From Circinella minor (taxonomy: Eukaryota > Mucoromycota > Mucoromycetes > Mucorales > Lichtheimiaceae), in NCBI GenBank assembly GCA_016758965.1, contig JAEPRB010000095.1, forward strand, positions 62,001 through 126,000: a DNA stretch of 64,000 bases. Direction: 5' to 3'. Under the pieces are notes generated by a model, which ran no database searches, was not told the origin of the DNA, and saw only the letters and a program-made list of their open reading frames with translations. The position numbers and the translations under genes are program-made. Of the stretch, positions 1 to 10,870 are shown piece by piece (position 1 is the first letter of the stretch; every line of letters starts with the position of its first letter).

Positions 1-52
1 ATAACTAACCATTAGCATCAATTTTTTAAAAAACGCCCATAATAAAATACAG

Positions 53-798
53 GCCCCGATTGTACCTTGATGTCCCAGGTAATAAACTTTTTATCCTTTT
101 ATTTTCTTATATACAACCCAGCCCCGCATATATATTTTTTTTTACCAAATAGCGATCTAAATTTATTTATCATGTAAACATAGGTCTTCCGAGCTGCAGC
201 TTCTCATAGCAACGATGCTTCTTATGCCATGCAAAGCCTTGACGATAACGTCGATCGTGGTTGCTTCGGTATCGACTTGACCAAGCCTACTATTGGTCAA
301 AAACTTAAGGCAAGCGATGGTCCCATCAACATCAATATCCGTACGTAATGACATTTTCTTTTAATTATTTCCTGTTATAATATATAAAAACCATTCTTGG
401 CATGCAACAAATTAACTTATTTATCATTACACAAACAATCAATCAAAATTAAAAATAGAACATGATTCTGCTTCTCCTGTCAGCCAGTACAAATCCATTG
501 AATTGATGAAGTATACTAAGGACACTGAAAAGAAGGAAGCCATTCAAAAAACTTGGGAGGGCAAACATGATGCTACTGAATTGTTCACTTTCAAGGATGA
601 AATTAAAGAAGGTGTCACAGCAAGTGATAATGAGGCTTTCTTTTACAAGTAAGATCAATTTTGTTTTAAGACGATCCTTTTTATCTATTTTTGGAAATTA
701 ATATTCTTTTCTGTAACTTTGTTTTTTTTAGATTGACGGGAGTAACACAACACGGTGAAGAATGTGAATTCTTTTCACACCCTTTCTATTATCAATAG
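53..798 (+). CDS. 3' part of an unrecognised protein gene (5' end outside window)
   Basis: Four exons join in frame: 53-78, 184-340, 459-648 and 732-798, ending in TAG at 796-798. Introns are bounded by GTAATA/TAG, GTACGT/TAG and GTAAGA/TAG, and the phases fit. The visible product is about 146 residues of polar, charged sequence with a few Cys, including CFGIDLTKPTIGQKL, and it ends HPFYYQ. I do not recognise the family, and the lack of the N-terminus hides any signal peptide. The small first exon (53-78) is the least certain part; it was chosen because it ends in phase 0 and feeds the next exon without a stop. Nothing nearby suggests a role. Confidence 0.6.
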
Positions 799-3029
799 AT
801 TATTGTTTTTTACTATTTTTTATTGTCACTTTTAACTTGCCACTCATAACACACACAAAATATATATAACTCATTACTTACTCCTCTTCCCTCTTCCCTC
901 TTCTCCTCCCTTTTTCAAATTTTAAACAATAATTGTTTTTTTCCCTTGTGTACCAAATATATATTTCACAGATATACCAACCAAAAAAAGGAGGAGGAGA
1001 TGATGGTCTGTACCTCCGATTCGTTAATTTATGAACATACAATTTTTTTTTTTAGGTTCTATTATCCTTCGGGTGATTATAGACAATGTAAACATTATCC
1101 CACAGAAAAAGGGCATTTTCTGTTATTGGATAGATATGATATCAGTCTATATTATTACCTACAAATTGATTAAATTGATGGAGATGATTTTATAATTTGG
1201 GAAAACTATATGAATCCATTTTTCTATCGTAAGATCAAAACATACTTTGAGTAAATATAACATTAATACCATAATATAAATGAACATAAAATAGGGTTTG
1301 TCAAATAAACATATGTTAGAAAGCCTAGGCATGTAAGATCTAAAAACAACTACATACAATTGTATTATTAGTTTTTATTATTACTATAAAGTCATGTGTT
1401 GGCTGTTTGGTATACTCCAAACAAAAACAAATACCAAGATTATCAAAAAATGCTACTCTAAACAATTAGAAAGACAATTCATAACTATGAGCTCAAGTTA
1501 CATATATTATATAACAAACAATTTAGCCACTATTTTAATAGTAATCATCAAGACATCATTCTTACACATAACTTATCTCTCTTTTATTCTTAACAAAATG
1601 TTAACGTACGTATTACTGTCGAATGTATGTATAATACGGTGATATGTCACATTTTATTTCGATCTTATTGTTGTAATAATCAACGTTCAATATTAATGAA
1701 CATGAAGATCTATACAATAATTCTGAAAGATAATATAATGGAGAGATGAAGTTTAGCATTTTTATTGTGCAATATAAATTATATGATCGCAGTACTATAT
1801 ATTAGAATCAGAGAGAACGGCGAAAACAATGTTAAGATAGCAATGTTCTGTTATGAATCTGTTAAGAGCGCTACAACAAATAGCCTTTACAGGTCGTTTT
1901 AATTGCCTTAATCTTGTGATTATCATTGGAAGTATGTAGAAAGGCTTATACTAAATGAAGTACATAAAAGTCATACCATTCCATATGTATTGCTCTGGGT
2001 GAATTATATAAGTCAATTATTTATAGCATTGAATCGTATGTCGAAACGTGGAATAGAAAAATAAGGAATTGGTTTATGAATTTGTTCCATGTGACTAGGT
2101 GACTGTAGATCTCTGACATTTTAGTGCGCAGTGAACATATCTACACATTTTGTACAAGCATTAAAAGCGGATGTTTCTCCATAGTTCTGATAATAGTTGA
2201 AAAAAGTATATAAAATTGAAGGACTGATAACATAATATAGAAATATTTTTTTTTTAGTCAATTACCTTCATGATTGAAATGAGGGCTCACATTTTTACGA
2301 TCAGCCATAATATTACGAGAGCTCTCGAATGATATACCCACGTTTAAACACATGATCCATAATCATTACCTCATTTATTCTAGAAGGACATACTATAGTC
2401 AACCTTGTGTCTATAGATATATAAAAAATATCAATTATTAACCCAACGTCCAACACAAATAATATGATGTTCCTCGCTACTTTTTTTGACGTTATTATTT
2501 TCACAGTCTTTCATTTATCGTTATATGTCATTCTTGACCTTTAATAGTATACAAATACTACAAAGGGACAAAAAATAATAATATAAAGAATGGCTTTCTT
2601 GCATAGGATAAAACTATGAACAAATTCCACACTCTATAATGAATAATACTAATATTAATAAATAGTAATATGGTTTCCTCTATGATTTTTTGCAAAAGAC
2701 TTTGAAATAATAATTTGATATTTTTTATTCATAATATACTAAAAGATTATGCTTTATGGATCTATAAAAACCAATAATAAAAGAGTTGCTTGACGCTCAC
2801 TTTTTAAATCGTACGTAATTAGATATACTATCTACTTTAGCAATAGAAAACAAGTGAAAGTCAAACGTGTTCGTAAAAAAAAGGACATTGAAAAAAAAAG
2901 AAAGAATAGATTCAAAAACAGAATTTTTCACGATGGTTGAAAATATTATAAACCAAAAGATTTTTTTTCAATAGTAAAAAGACGTGCAGTTTATATATTT
3001 TTTTATAATAATCCAGGGTAAAAATATAA
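799..3029. other. intergenic, no supported gene
   Basis: AT-rich sequence with many stops in all frames. A plus-strand stretch at about 1055-1173, preceded by a T-run and AG, could be read as a terminal exon (FYYPSGDYRQ...), but no upstream partner exon or start is visible. Nothing else is supportable here. Confidence 0.6.
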
Positions 3030-3032
3030 AAA

Positions 3033-3092
3033 AAAAGTGGCACCGAAGTGCGATCCAACTCTGAGCGTTAGTGTCATCCTTGTGCAGGGGCC

Positions 3093-3124
<32 letters not shown>

Positions 3125-3156
3125 TAATGTGACAGAGGTACCGAAGTACTTGTCAC
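3033..3156 (-). ncRNA. U6: U6 spliceosomal snRNA
   Basis: Read on the minus strand, the gene contains the invariant U6 blocks: GGAACGATACAGAGAAGATT (the ACAGAGA box), then AGCATGGCCCCTGCACAAGGATGACAC (the U4/U6-pairing and internal stem-loop region, catalytic AGC triad included). The 5' end folds as an extended hairpin, GTGACA..TGTCAC enclosing GTAC-TTCG-GTAC. The 3' end carries a second UUCG hairpin, GCAC-TTCG-GTGC, then CCAC and a T-run (3036-3029) that acts as the pol III terminator. Predicted RNA is about 120 nt, near the usual size. No intron interrupts it. U6 pairs with U4 and then with U2 and the 5' splice site at the spliceosome active centre. Confidence 0.96.
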
Positions 3157-3178
3157 TTTTTTATTCTGGAACGATCCA

Positions 3179-3186
3179 CTTATAAC
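3179..3186 (-). promoter_or_regulatory. TATA box of the U6 gene
   Basis: On the minus strand the sequence GTTATAAG lies about 23-30 bp upstream of the inferred U6 5' end (3156). That is the position expected for the TATA element of a type 3-like pol III promoter. Assignment rests on position and match only. Confidence 0.6.
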
Positions 3187-3279
3187 CCCCTAAAATTTCA
3201 ATCTTTTGTGACTTGTGGGTTAGCTTCAAACATAACTTGAACTCCGCGATTTTTTTTTACCTTTCTAGCAGCCCTTTTT

Positions 3280-3473
3280 TTTAAATTCAGCCATGTAAAT
3301 GAGAGATAAAGTTAAGTGTAGGCATCAAGAAATATATTTTATGGAAATAAAAATTTTAATTCTGTTTGTCATGCACTTTTGTAAATGCTTCAAAAGAATT
3401 TTTTTTGATGGAGTCGTCTACACTTAACTTTACTACGGATAACTTTATCTCTCAATTACATAGCTGAATTTAA
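3280..3473. repeat. foldback (inverted-repeat) element
   Basis: The left arm, about 3280-3321 (begins TTTAAATTCAGC, ends GTTAAGTGTAG), is repeated in inverted orientation at about 3418-3473. The right arm has an extra insertion of about 14 bp (TATCCGTAGTAAAG on the arm strand) and a few substitutions. The roughly 96-bp centre holds no ORF. The structure fits a MITE or foldback element. No clear target-site duplication was seen. Confidence 0.75.
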
Positions 3474-3485
3474 AAAATTTGGGGA

Positions 3486-5305
3486 GAAAGACAAGTGTAG
3501 TACATAAGTTTCATTAGAAGAGTAATGAGTAAGTAGTATGATCCTATTCTACTAGGGACCGTGCATTACTTACATATGCCAATTTTTTTTAGTTATTTTA
3601 ACAACAATAAAAATAAAAACAATTGAAGTAGATAATGTTAATCCTTAAAGACTCGGTTGTATAGTTTAAATAATTAAGAATAATTCTTTTTGTGCTGTAT
3701 ATTCTCAATTTAGTATTATTCGTCCCAATGCACTTTAAAAAGCACAAATAATCTAATTATTTTTTTTTATAACTTGGATTTTTAAAACAGTTTCTTATAG
3801 TTATAGTAAATATATTTTCCATAAGATTATACAGCTACTTGCATCTGCTTAAGAAGCTTTTACATTTTTATTCAAGATTGTGGATATTGTCTCCCTCAAT
3901 AATATGTATCCTTAAGAATACATAACTTTTAACTTACTGGTTTTTATAAATTGTTTGTATAGTGCTTAAGATGCATCACTTTATGTATTCTACGTTTTGT
4001 ATATTATGGCCCAGTAAACGTTTGATTATTATTTATTTTGAGGTTTCTTGCTAGCGTAGGTTTGCCAACTGCCGAACCCAAACCACCCTGGTATGCACAA
4101 GCAAAACCTTTTCCTTTTTTTACAGAAAGAGAATAGGTAGGACGAAATCCTTATTTTTTTTGGAGGGGGGGGTTTCGTTTACGGAACGATAATAGGCAAG
4201 GTGTGGTAAAAGCCCAGAGAGCTTTGCTCATAAGACCTTTCGTATTAACACAAGTCAGACAAATACAAAATACATGGGATGTTGGGAGGGAAAGTGAAAG
4301 AAAGAAGAAGAGATTGAAATAAAAAGCAGAAAAGAGACGTATGAATCTATTTTACTATCACGACTGGAGAAGTAGGGTGCTGTTGGGGTGGTTGGTTAGG
4401 GCGAATGATGTTTGGAAAGCCGAAAAATCGGATTATACAAGTTCACCTCGGTGAACTTTTCATTGCAATTCTCTTGTAAAGCGCTGGTTTTTTTTTTTTT
4501 TGGGCTGCCATTTTTTTTTTACCTTGCCATTACCTAATTACTTATCATAAAGAATTTGTGAAAAATAAGAAGATGGAGACGGAAGGAAGAATAGTAGTGT
4601 TTATAATGATGACATCAAAATAGTACAGCAGTTCATCTTTATTGGTAATAGTTTATAGCTGTGTTGATATATCATCTATCAACGGCAAAAGGTATAAAGT
4701 AAAGATTATTTATTTTATTGTCATAATTCACAATTATTACAAATCGGAAGACTACAACTGTCCATACAGGCATATTTATAAGAACTTAATATAAATAGAG
4801 AATATAGTCTATTTTAAAAAAGTACAGTTCAATTTGATATTTTCGGTCTCGTTGGTTTTTTACTGTCTCACTTCTCATTGGTAAAACAATATATGTTTTT
4901 ATCTTTTTTAATATCAAATATAAGGTCTACTTTACGACTGCAGATATTGTCTTGCTGACGCCCCCATGTTCAGATTTATTTATTTGTCTATCAAATTTCG
5001 ATGCATCACAATCAGTATCTCCTCTATTAATAGAAGTTGAGCAAAAATTAAATCAGTACCTCGTACGTATTTTTAATATAAAACACGAATTAATCAGCTC
5101 TCATTATATATTCATTATATATAATACCTTCTTATCTTAATATCAGTATTCCAAAGTAATGTGACAAATATTGGTTTCCAGTAATCCATAAATCCTGTTT
5201 CTGTTTCATTTTGCCATTCACAATATTCTACTATGTTTAATCTGATCATATGGTTAATTACATTGTAGTGGTGAGATTGAGTTTACCAATACATAAAAAA
5301 TAAAC
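3486..5305. other. intergenic, no supported gene
   Basis: Low-complexity AT-rich DNA with T-runs and a G-run near 4163-4171. A perfect short palindrome (AAGTTCACC..GGTGAACTT) lies at about 4439-4458. The stretch 4745-4890 resembles 11115-11270 weakly in the same orientation and may be old repeat DNA. No coding region can be supported. Confidence 0.5.
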
Positions 5306-5646
5306 TTACATGTGATCAATGATATCATAGAGTATCATAATATCAAAAAAAAATCGGTGTCTATTGCGATACGCTTCCACTTTTTGTTCAAGGATGAACA
5401 ATCGAACATCAGGAACCTTCCTTTTTTTTTGAATATCTAAACAAAACAATTTGTTAGCAATCTTTCTAACGACGACATAAATAACTTTTTTTCTCTTCGT
5501 TGGTGTCTTGACATTTGACATACATTGTGTATATTCTCTATAGCCACACGAATATGACGTTGATCATATTTGTCAAAGTCATCGAATCGAAATAATCGAT
5601 GATTTTCGCCAAGTTCCTTCACATCAATTTCCGAAAGATCTTTCAA
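5306..5646 (-). pseudogene. possible gene relic in two overlapping frames
   Basis: Two minus-strand reading frames overlap: 5646-5437 and 5521-5306. The first reads as plausible protein up to about ENIHNVCQMS, and the second continues as plausible protein (charged, Lys/Arg-rich). This suggests one decayed coding sequence with a frameshift near 5515. I do not recognise a family. It sits in a region rich in mobile-element remains, so a transposon-carried or captured fragment is the likeliest source; chance ORFs remain possible. Confidence 0.25.
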
Positions 5647-5671
5647 GGGGTCTTGACTACCATACTAGCTT

Positions 5672-5696
5672 AGACCAACCCAGATCAGGTTGGTCT
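5672..5696. repeat. short perfect inverted repeat in a GC-richer patch
   Basis: AGACCAACC and its exact reverse complement GGTTGGTCT are separated by 7 bp. The surrounding 5640-5830 is clearly richer in G+C than its flanks, and variants of the motif (GACCAACT, TTGGTCTA) recur nearby. It may be the end of a degraded element. No function can be assigned. Confidence 0.5.
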
Positions 5697-6191
5697 TGAG
5701 TTATAAAACCAAGTTGGTCTACTTATTCATCGAAACACTACGGTAACCCGAAACACCGCGGCCACTTCCTTGGGGTCGACCTCAGACCAACTAGGGTCCA
5801 ACTTCCGACCAGCTTCAGATCAAGTCTCAGGATCTTATTCAAAGTTGTTTCGTTATCAATATCCATCGTGTTTACTATCCCAGACAACAAAACGCTAAAT
5901 AATATCTTTATTACTCTCTAATCAACCTTAAATAAAATATATATTTTACCTCAAATAAGATCTTTCTAATTGTTCATTTTCTTGGTAGATTTAAATGGGT
6001 CAACTAAGTAATTATAAATTTGACTGCAGAGTCGTCGACTCCACATGGTGGATCTTGTCGGATGAAACAGGTAAACCAGAAAACTGCATATAGTTAATAT
6101 TAAACAGGTTGTGTTATAATACAGCCCAACTAAAAATAGTAATACGATGAACACTTACAAATTTATAAATATGTGCATATATTCGCGTAAT

Positions 6192-6262
6192 AAGGGGGTT
6201 TCAAAAATGAATTGTTTTCGCAGATTTCAAAAAATTAATATTTCATTTTTGAAACCCCCTAA
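6192..6262. mobile_element. MITE-like palindromic element, copy 1
   Basis: About 70 bp with 18-bp terminal inverted repeats, GGGGGTTTCAAAAATGAA at the left and its reverse complement at the right. The core contains TTTTCGCAGATTTCAAAAAA. A second copy lies at 7188-7258 with an identical core and slightly decayed arms. TAA flanks both outer ends here, which could be a duplicated target. Too short to code; a non-autonomous element mobilised in trans is inferred. Confidence 0.75.
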
Positions 6263-6688
6263 TGATACTTGATCTAATGAGGAATACAATTTTTTTGGGG
6301 AATCTAGTACTTTTTTTACCCTTTGGTGAAAGTTAAAAACAAAAAACAAAGGTTGATACACATGCAAATTGGTGGAAGGTTGGTTTTTAAAAAAAGAGGC
6401 TTTAGTATATTGATTTCTTACCATCCGCAGCAGTATCTTCAACGTTGTTTTCTTGAGCAAGTTCTCGAGATGATATAGTAACCGACTGTACTTCATTATT
6501 ATAAGTAACGGTTGAATTGCTGTGGTTGTATATATTTTGAATTGTTTGTGTTGGGTTTTTTTTTTGCAATTTACCAAAAAAAACTTAAAGTTACAGTTTT
6601 TTAACACCACTGCTGCACTTGCTCTGAATATTTATGAAATATCCAATTTTCCACAACATTGTTTTGAAAAAAAGTGGATACGACCACG

Positions 6689-6774
6689 GTATCTAAAGGA
6701 ATTATATAATTTGATGTCTATTCGGGTGAACCGGGCGGTAACATGATGTGAATGTTATAGTGTTGTCAAATTAG
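6689..6774. repeat. direct repeat, copy 1 (partner at 9700-9805)
   Basis: This block (GGAATTATATAATTTGATGTC ... GTAACATGATGTGAATG ... GTTGTCAAATTA) aligns with 9700-9805 in the same orientation. The match is clear but imperfect, with an insertion of about 14 bp in the second copy. Both copies lie just downstream, in minus-strand sense, of decayed minus-strand ORFs, so they may be the 3' end of one element family. Confidence 0.65.
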
Positions 6775-7123
6775 AAAGAAAAGAACTTTGTTAATTAAAA
6801 GCGTAAGGTGCGATTGGAGCCTAAGGCCACATCGTTCCGACACATGATGGAATTCCCTTGTTGTAATGTCTGTTAAGTTAGATGTCGAAATCAGCAAAAA
6901 GAAAAGAGATAAAAGTGAAAGAGATAGATTTATTAATTCGCGGCTCAACCTTCCAAAAGAGTGCTGCCTTTAAAACATCATCCTCCAGAAATTTACCAAA
7001 TTCATCAATGTCACGAGGTAAAAACATATCACGTCGAATCAACTTTGAACCAACAACAATGTCGTCATGCTTCATTAAAGAGAAGCCGTGCCCCACCAAA
7101 CCTATAAAAACAGAGTTGAACAA
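6766..7123 (-). pseudogene. decayed mobile-element-associated protein fragment
   Basis: Minus-strand frames 7123-6878 and 6948-6766 overlap. The first holds a plausible protein segment (GLVGHGFSLMKHD, then MFLPRDIDEFGKFLEDDVLK). The pattern is reminiscent of the C-terminal part of hypothetical proteins that recur in mucoralean genomes beside transposons, but this is recall and not a search. There is no complete start-to-stop protein. The fragment lies between the two MITE copies, and its 3' side abuts the direct repeat shared with the Crypton relic. Confidence 0.3.
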
Positions 7124-7187
7124 GTCAAATGAATAAATTCGTAAAAGCTTATTCCACTGTGAAAATATTTCTTCCTTACCAACAACA

Positions 7188-7258
7188 TTAGGGGTTTTCG
7201 AAAATGAATTTTTTTCGCAGATTTCAAAAAATTAATTTTTTCATTTTTGAAACCCTCT
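7188..7258. mobile_element. MITE-like palindromic element, copy 2
   Basis: Same core as copy 1 (TTTTCGCAGATTTCAAAAAA) with terminal arms TTAGGGGTTTTCGAAAATGAA and TTCATTTTTGAAACCCTC. The left arm has more substitutions than in copy 1, so this copy looks older. It lies about 65 bp upstream, in minus-strand sense, of the fragment at 6766-7123. Confidence 0.72.
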
Positions 7259-7766
7259 ACGTATTGAATCCAATTACAGTGATATCCGCATCACCACTGG
7301 TCCTTACTAACTTCGAAAAAATACTTTTGTTCAGGCGGAGGTACTTATTTTCTTGAGTCACTTTGAACTCGGCATTGAAAAAGGTCATATATATATTTAT
7401 CTTTCTTGATATTAAATGCTGTATATTTTATAAGTACCGTATTTCTTCATACAGATGAAATTAGAAATCGTATTTAAAATACAGACATGAACAGAATACC
7501 TCAACTCTAAAATATGAAATTGAGTAAAATCGCATAAAAATGTCCTGCATCCCGTCAACTTAAATTAAAGAATAAAAGAGAGTACCATGGCTAGGCTCAA
7601 TATACTTCAGAACAGTGGCTATAGTAACCTTCTTAATATCAATGACTATAAATACATTGTAAATATTATTGTTAAAAAAAACTTTATTCTCTAGTTTCTA
7701 AGTTAAAAAGATATGTAATAAAGTCTCAAAGGACTATACCATGTCTGTTTTTATTTCCAACCCTTA

Positions 7767-9219
7767 TTAAGAAAACCAAATATCACAAAGTGGGCTATGA
7801 CGATTATGAAATCCACTTTGACTGATATCCAAAGCTGGCATCTGATTCAGGATAACAGGTAATAGGCAACGTTCGACAATTTTACGGAATGCGCTGGTTA
7901 GACTGATAGGTCTGTAATTTGATGCTTGGGTGGGGTCGTCTTTTTTATAAATAGGAACAACTTGAGCAGTGCGCCAGGCAAGCGGGAAGTATGTCCAGAA
8001 ATAGAAAGGACGACAGAATATGTGCGAGAGGGATGACAATTGGCTTGAGCATTTCACTGGTGATGTGATCCGAACCCGGTGCTTTGCAAGCAGGGAGCTC
8101 TTTACGAATGACATTTATGATGCAATCGATTGTGAATGGGTTTTCACCCACTGCATCAAGCTGGTCGAAGCGTTGTCGTGGTGGTGTGGTATTGTCACCG
8201 CCAAACACAGTTGCAAGATGAGTGACCAAAGTTTCTGTGGCATGAGCAGGGCCAGCGGGATGAGAGAATGATGTGATGGATTGGCGATTTCTACGCATCC
8301 GTTTGATGACCATATTTGTTTCTGATTCCTTATTCCTTTGCATTCTTGAACAAAATGCACGCCAATTCTGGGTACGAGAACGTCGAATGGCGAGACGGAG
8401 TGATTCGCGAGCATCAGTAAATGCCTTCCATAATACGGACCAATTTATGGTGTCAGATGTGTGTTTCCAACGCGTGTATTTTTGCTGGCGTTCTTCAGTC
8501 CAGAACCATTTCCAATGCTTTGGTCTTACTTTGGTGCGAGTAACACTGTTGTCGAGTGCATCATAGATAGCCTTAGTGATCTGGTTACCTATGTTTTCAG
8601 CAGCTTCCAAGTCCAGTTCATTATGCTCAAGATGATGGTCAATCTCGGCACTAATCGGCACTATATTGTGAGTAAACTCATTAAAATAGACCGTCTGGAC
8701 ATCCTCTTCATGTAAACGTTGTAGCTTCCATTGTTGGCGTGGTGCATTTGGTGTTGGTAGTCGTTCTAGAGGAGTAGGTGTGTAGAATTCGAATAAACAT
8801 AGATGGTGATCAGATCCAAAGGTAAGGTGATCACATATGGTCATGGATGGTGATACTACAGCAGAGGGCGAAGAAATAAAGAGGTCAATGAGACTGGTGC
8901 CATTATTGGGTCTGTAGAAAGTCATTATACCATATGCTAATGTTTCATTCCACACTTCTAGACCATGGTCAGACATCCATTGTTCCAGGATTAGCTTGCG
9001 AGAATCAAAGTTGTGGTCGCCGACTCGATGATGCAAGCGTGTGTTGAGGTCGCCGAAGATGAGGGCGTTGGTGTCGATGGTGAGTTGATTGATGATGAGA
9101 GTATATTCGGATAAGGTGAGTTGTGACGGAAGGTAAAGACAGCGGAGAGTGTATGGCCCAATGCTACAGGTGAGTACGTAGCGATTGGGTTTTGGATTTG
9201 GATGAATGTAATAGCGCAT
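7767..9219 (-). mobile_element. non-LTR retrotransposon (LINE) fragment, truncated at both ends
   Basis: The minus-strand ORF 9219-7945 encodes the C-terminal half of an apurinic endonuclease domain, with GDLNTRL and, later, the catalytic-type SDHH motif. A basic linker follows (RTRTQNW-type, CSRMQRNK). The start of the reverse transcriptase follows (KAPGSDHITSEMLKPI). The frame then shifts near 7995 into 8114-7767, which carries WRTAQVVPIYKKDDP, NYRPISLTSAFRKIVERCL and ISQSGFHNRHS, the first RT blocks. The polymerase box with the catalytic aspartates, everything 3' of it, and the first part of the endonuclease are missing. It is therefore a dead fragment. Loss of the 3' end is unusual, because LINEs normally lose their 5' end on insertion; later deletion is implied. 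Confidence 0.9.
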
Positions 9220-9699
9220 GACTAATTATTGTATACGTGTAATTGAGTCCTTTAGGCCAGTTTAGAAGAAACCGTAATAATAGAAGATTGGTAGGAAAAA
9301 AGCAGAATCTAATATATATATATAAAATGAATATTGTTTCCTGGTTGTCAGAAAACCCTTTATTTATATACGTCGAAATATCAGGGGCTAATTAACGTCT
9401 AACTAATATTTACCTAATATCAATGATCAACATTTCTGCATAAAATATTTATTCTGGTATTTCTATATCCAACCACGTGCTCAATTATGCTATCGTCTAT
9501 TCTTAGTATCCCGCGGATAGGCATGTAGATCAACAACCTCATGGTTGAATATATCGTTATAATGGTCTTACACCGTTACAATGAACATGACAAGGAAGAC
9601 CAGGACGGATGACGAGAGTTATCCCACCAAAACCTGCTATCGCGTTACCTGATTTCCATGCGTAATACCATGAGGAACCTTATGAGGGCCTTCATATTA
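9220..9699. other. intergenic within the repeat island
   Basis: No gene seen. The stretch 9484-9536 (GTCTATTCTTAGTATCCCGC, then ATGTAGATCAACAA) resembles 15924-15988, a probable dispersed-repeat trace. Nothing else is supportable. Confidence 0.45.
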
Positions 9700-9805
9700 A
9701 GGCATTTGAAGGAATTATATAGTTTGATATCTCTTCCGGTGGACTGGGGGTGGTAACATGGTAAAATATTAAGCATGATGTGAAAGTTGTAGTTTTGTCA
9801 AGTTA
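9700..9805. repeat. direct repeat, copy 2 (partner at 6689-6774)
   Basis: Second copy of the block described at 6689. It ends right beside the 3' end of the Crypton-like pseudogene (minus strand). This placement supports reading the repeat as a shared 3' terminal region of related elements. Confidence 0.65.
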
Positions 9806-9808
9806 CAA

Positions 9809-10870
9809 TTATGTATCGTATATAGGAGTTATTACCTGCAGGAAGACAATGCGTAAATATTTCAGAAGCACCAAAAAGTGGGGACCAGCGAGATCTTTTT
9901 GTATGGCACCACGTTCGAACATATCTTCCCAGTGTTTTATCTCAGGAAATACAAGCCTTTGCAACCAGAACGCACCAGCTTTATGTGAATAAAAACCTGC
10001 TAACGCACACATAGCTTACTTTGGCAAACTTGTTAAGAGCACCCTACCATTCGATCAGAGCCCCCATCTTCCAATTCGCCGTTGCTCATTGTCGGGAACG
10101 TCTTGATCCGCAACAACACGAAAAGCACTTTTTCGATTTATATGTGCTATTTTACTTGAGTTAACACCAACAGCATTGAAAGCTTCCATATAGCCATTCC
10201 GCTGAGTGTTGTAGGTAATTGGTTTGGTACGAACTAAACCTTTTAGAACATGGGTATCGTACCAATCTTGACGTGATGTGAATTCAGGAGATGGCTCGTT
10301 TTCCATATGCCATCTGCAAAAGAAATGGAAGGCCACAACGCCTAAAGGACACAATTCTATACTGCCATGTCGTATGACAGCACCATATTCCAAACGCCCA
10401 TGTTGATTCATTTTATACTTATTCATGGTGATAACAAGCGAAATATATTAGGATGGTCCTATTATTTGTGATTTTGTAGGTCCGCTTGGTCTTGCTGCGA
10501 TTTGAAATGGCTGTTTAAGTAAACTATAAAAAATTAATATCGAAAATTAAGCTTCAATTCTTCAAGGGGATCACATTGTTGAGGGTGCTGGTCTCAAATT
10601 CTTTGTATTCAACTCTTCGACTAATACCATTTTATTAATCATAGTCACCAATGAAGCGGTTAACAAACAATCATGTACACGTATCTGAATACCTTGTGAT
10701 ATTTTAGCAGGATATACCAAAGTTGCTCGGGCTTCTTTTTCCAACCACTTAGTTACTACCATCTGGTGTTTTTTTACTGTATATTACGAGTTGTTGACAG
10801 GTTCTACGAAAAAATAAAATAAAAATTCAGCTTCACTGACAGCGTTTCCGTCAGCAAATTTCCATTTGGC
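9809..10870 (-). pseudogene. Crypton / Ndc10-like tyrosine recombinase pseudogene
   Basis: One minus-strand frame, broken by stops, carries the family pattern in order. About 10867-10795 is FADGNAVSEAEF, like the N-terminal SAM-like segment of these proteins. 10426-10055 is the core, with GRLEYGAVIRHGSIELCPLG, then FTSRQDWYDTHVL, then IAHINRKSA (the HxxR position) and QRRIGRWG. 10012-9809 is LAGFYSHKAGAFWL followed by VFPEIKHWE. At least two stops lie between GRWG and LAGF, and others lie upstream. The usual CYLT motif with the catalytic Tyr reads VLLT here, so the nucleophile is lost. An intact protein would cut and join DNA (Crypton transposition) or, in Ndc10, bind centromeres. This copy is inactive. 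Confidence 0.85.

Noticed and set aside
946..1173. 75-codon plus-strand ORF with FYYPSGDYRQ
   Set aside because: Its first half is low-complexity and no exon partner or family match is visible. It could be a terminal exon only if an upstream exon existed.
6227..6610. 127-codon minus-strand ORF
   Set aside because: It runs through the MITE and T/A-rich tracts, and its composition is not protein-like.
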